This document shows, one piece after another, positions 63,996 through 64,000 of a DNA stretch of 64,000 bases. The translations under genes were made by a program, and so were the position numbers. This DNA is from Burkholderia sp. lig30. GTDB taxonomy: Bacteria; Pseudomonadota; Gammaproteobacteria; Burkholderiales; Burkholderiaceae. The DNA is taken from assembly GCF_000687455.2 (NCBI RefSeq), contig NZ_JGVW01000086.1, positions 116,050-180,049 of the forward strand, in the 5' to 3' direction. Within the stretch, counting starts at the first letter, position 1. Every line of letters begins with the position of its first letter. Below the pieces are notes generated by a model. That model ran no database searches. It had not been told where the DNA came from and saw nothing but the letters and a program-made list of their open reading frames with translations.

Positions 63996-64000
63996 CTGGC

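Overview
The window is a high-GC Gram-negative chromosome segment that reads as a nitrogen-fixing Burkholderia, most likely from the B. cepacia complex (B. vietnamiensis-like). The pointers are an OpcP-type Burkholderia porin, a DUF2235/DUF3304 effector-immunity locus, the codon bias, and a Mo-nitrogenase (nif) cluster with an oxygen-sensing beta/alpha-type NifA and no NifL. The species is inferred; the nif content is read directly.

Positions 1-35629 are essentially one nif region. (i) Minus strand, 482-6186: nifE-nifN-nifX, a DUF269 protein, a CCE_0567-type small protein, fdxB, nifQ and a globin-like gene, with a sigma54 promoter before nifE. (ii) Minus strand, 6402-10486: nifHDK, with strong GC hairpins in both intercistronic gaps. 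(iii) Plus strand, 10912-13233: an unrecognised 202-aa protein, an ankyrin protein, a rhodanese, NifO-like and FmdB-like proteins. This operon is divergent from nifH and shares one NifA site with it. (iv) Minus strand, 13276-22053: a long operon led by nifB, then fdxN, an A-type Fe-S carrier, a helical-repeat protein, a 4Fe-4S leucine-rich-variant protein, two nifZ-type genes, an unknown, nifS, nifT, a small unknown, a DegT-type protein, a SIR2-like protein and a 2Fe-2S ferredoxin. (v) nifA at 22475-24175. (vi) Plus strand, 24451-29187: a nif-dedicated Isc machine (iscS, iscU, two A-type carriers, hscA, fdx). (vii) Plus strand, 29631-35629: nifV-nifW-fixABCX, a Shethna-I type ferredoxin and a helical-repeat paralogue. 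Together they cover regulation, Fe-S and FeMo-cofactor synthesis, homocitrate, Mo delivery, electron supply and the nitrogenase itself. Six -24/-12 promoters are visible. Four (nifH, the 10912 gene, nifB, nifV) have a perfect TGT-N10-ACA site centred about 127-130 bp upstream of the predicted start point; the iscS and nifE promoters have imperfect sites.

From 35758 on, the content is ordinary accessory chromosome: a porin, tRNA-Leu(GAG), small unknown genes, an L,D-transpeptidase, a LysR regulator, an MFS transporter, and a lysine/pipecolate set (amaB, a lysP-like permease, amaA, a TetR regulator). At 49087-52799 lies a Tle1-type (DUF2235) lipase effector preceded by four tandem DUF3304 lipoprotein genes. 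Three of the four have acquired the effector's own N-terminal leader through tandem duplication.

The last 10 kb hold a DeoR regulator, a (GTGCAG)14 repeat before an EamA transporter, nadE, a divergent lysE/lrp pair, and a LysR-controlled guanidino-compound operon (agmatinase-family ureohydrolase, MHS transporter, NCS1 permease, nitrilase-family amidase). A terminator-like hairpin closes the window. No insertion sequences, integrases, rRNA genes or CRISPR arrays were seen.
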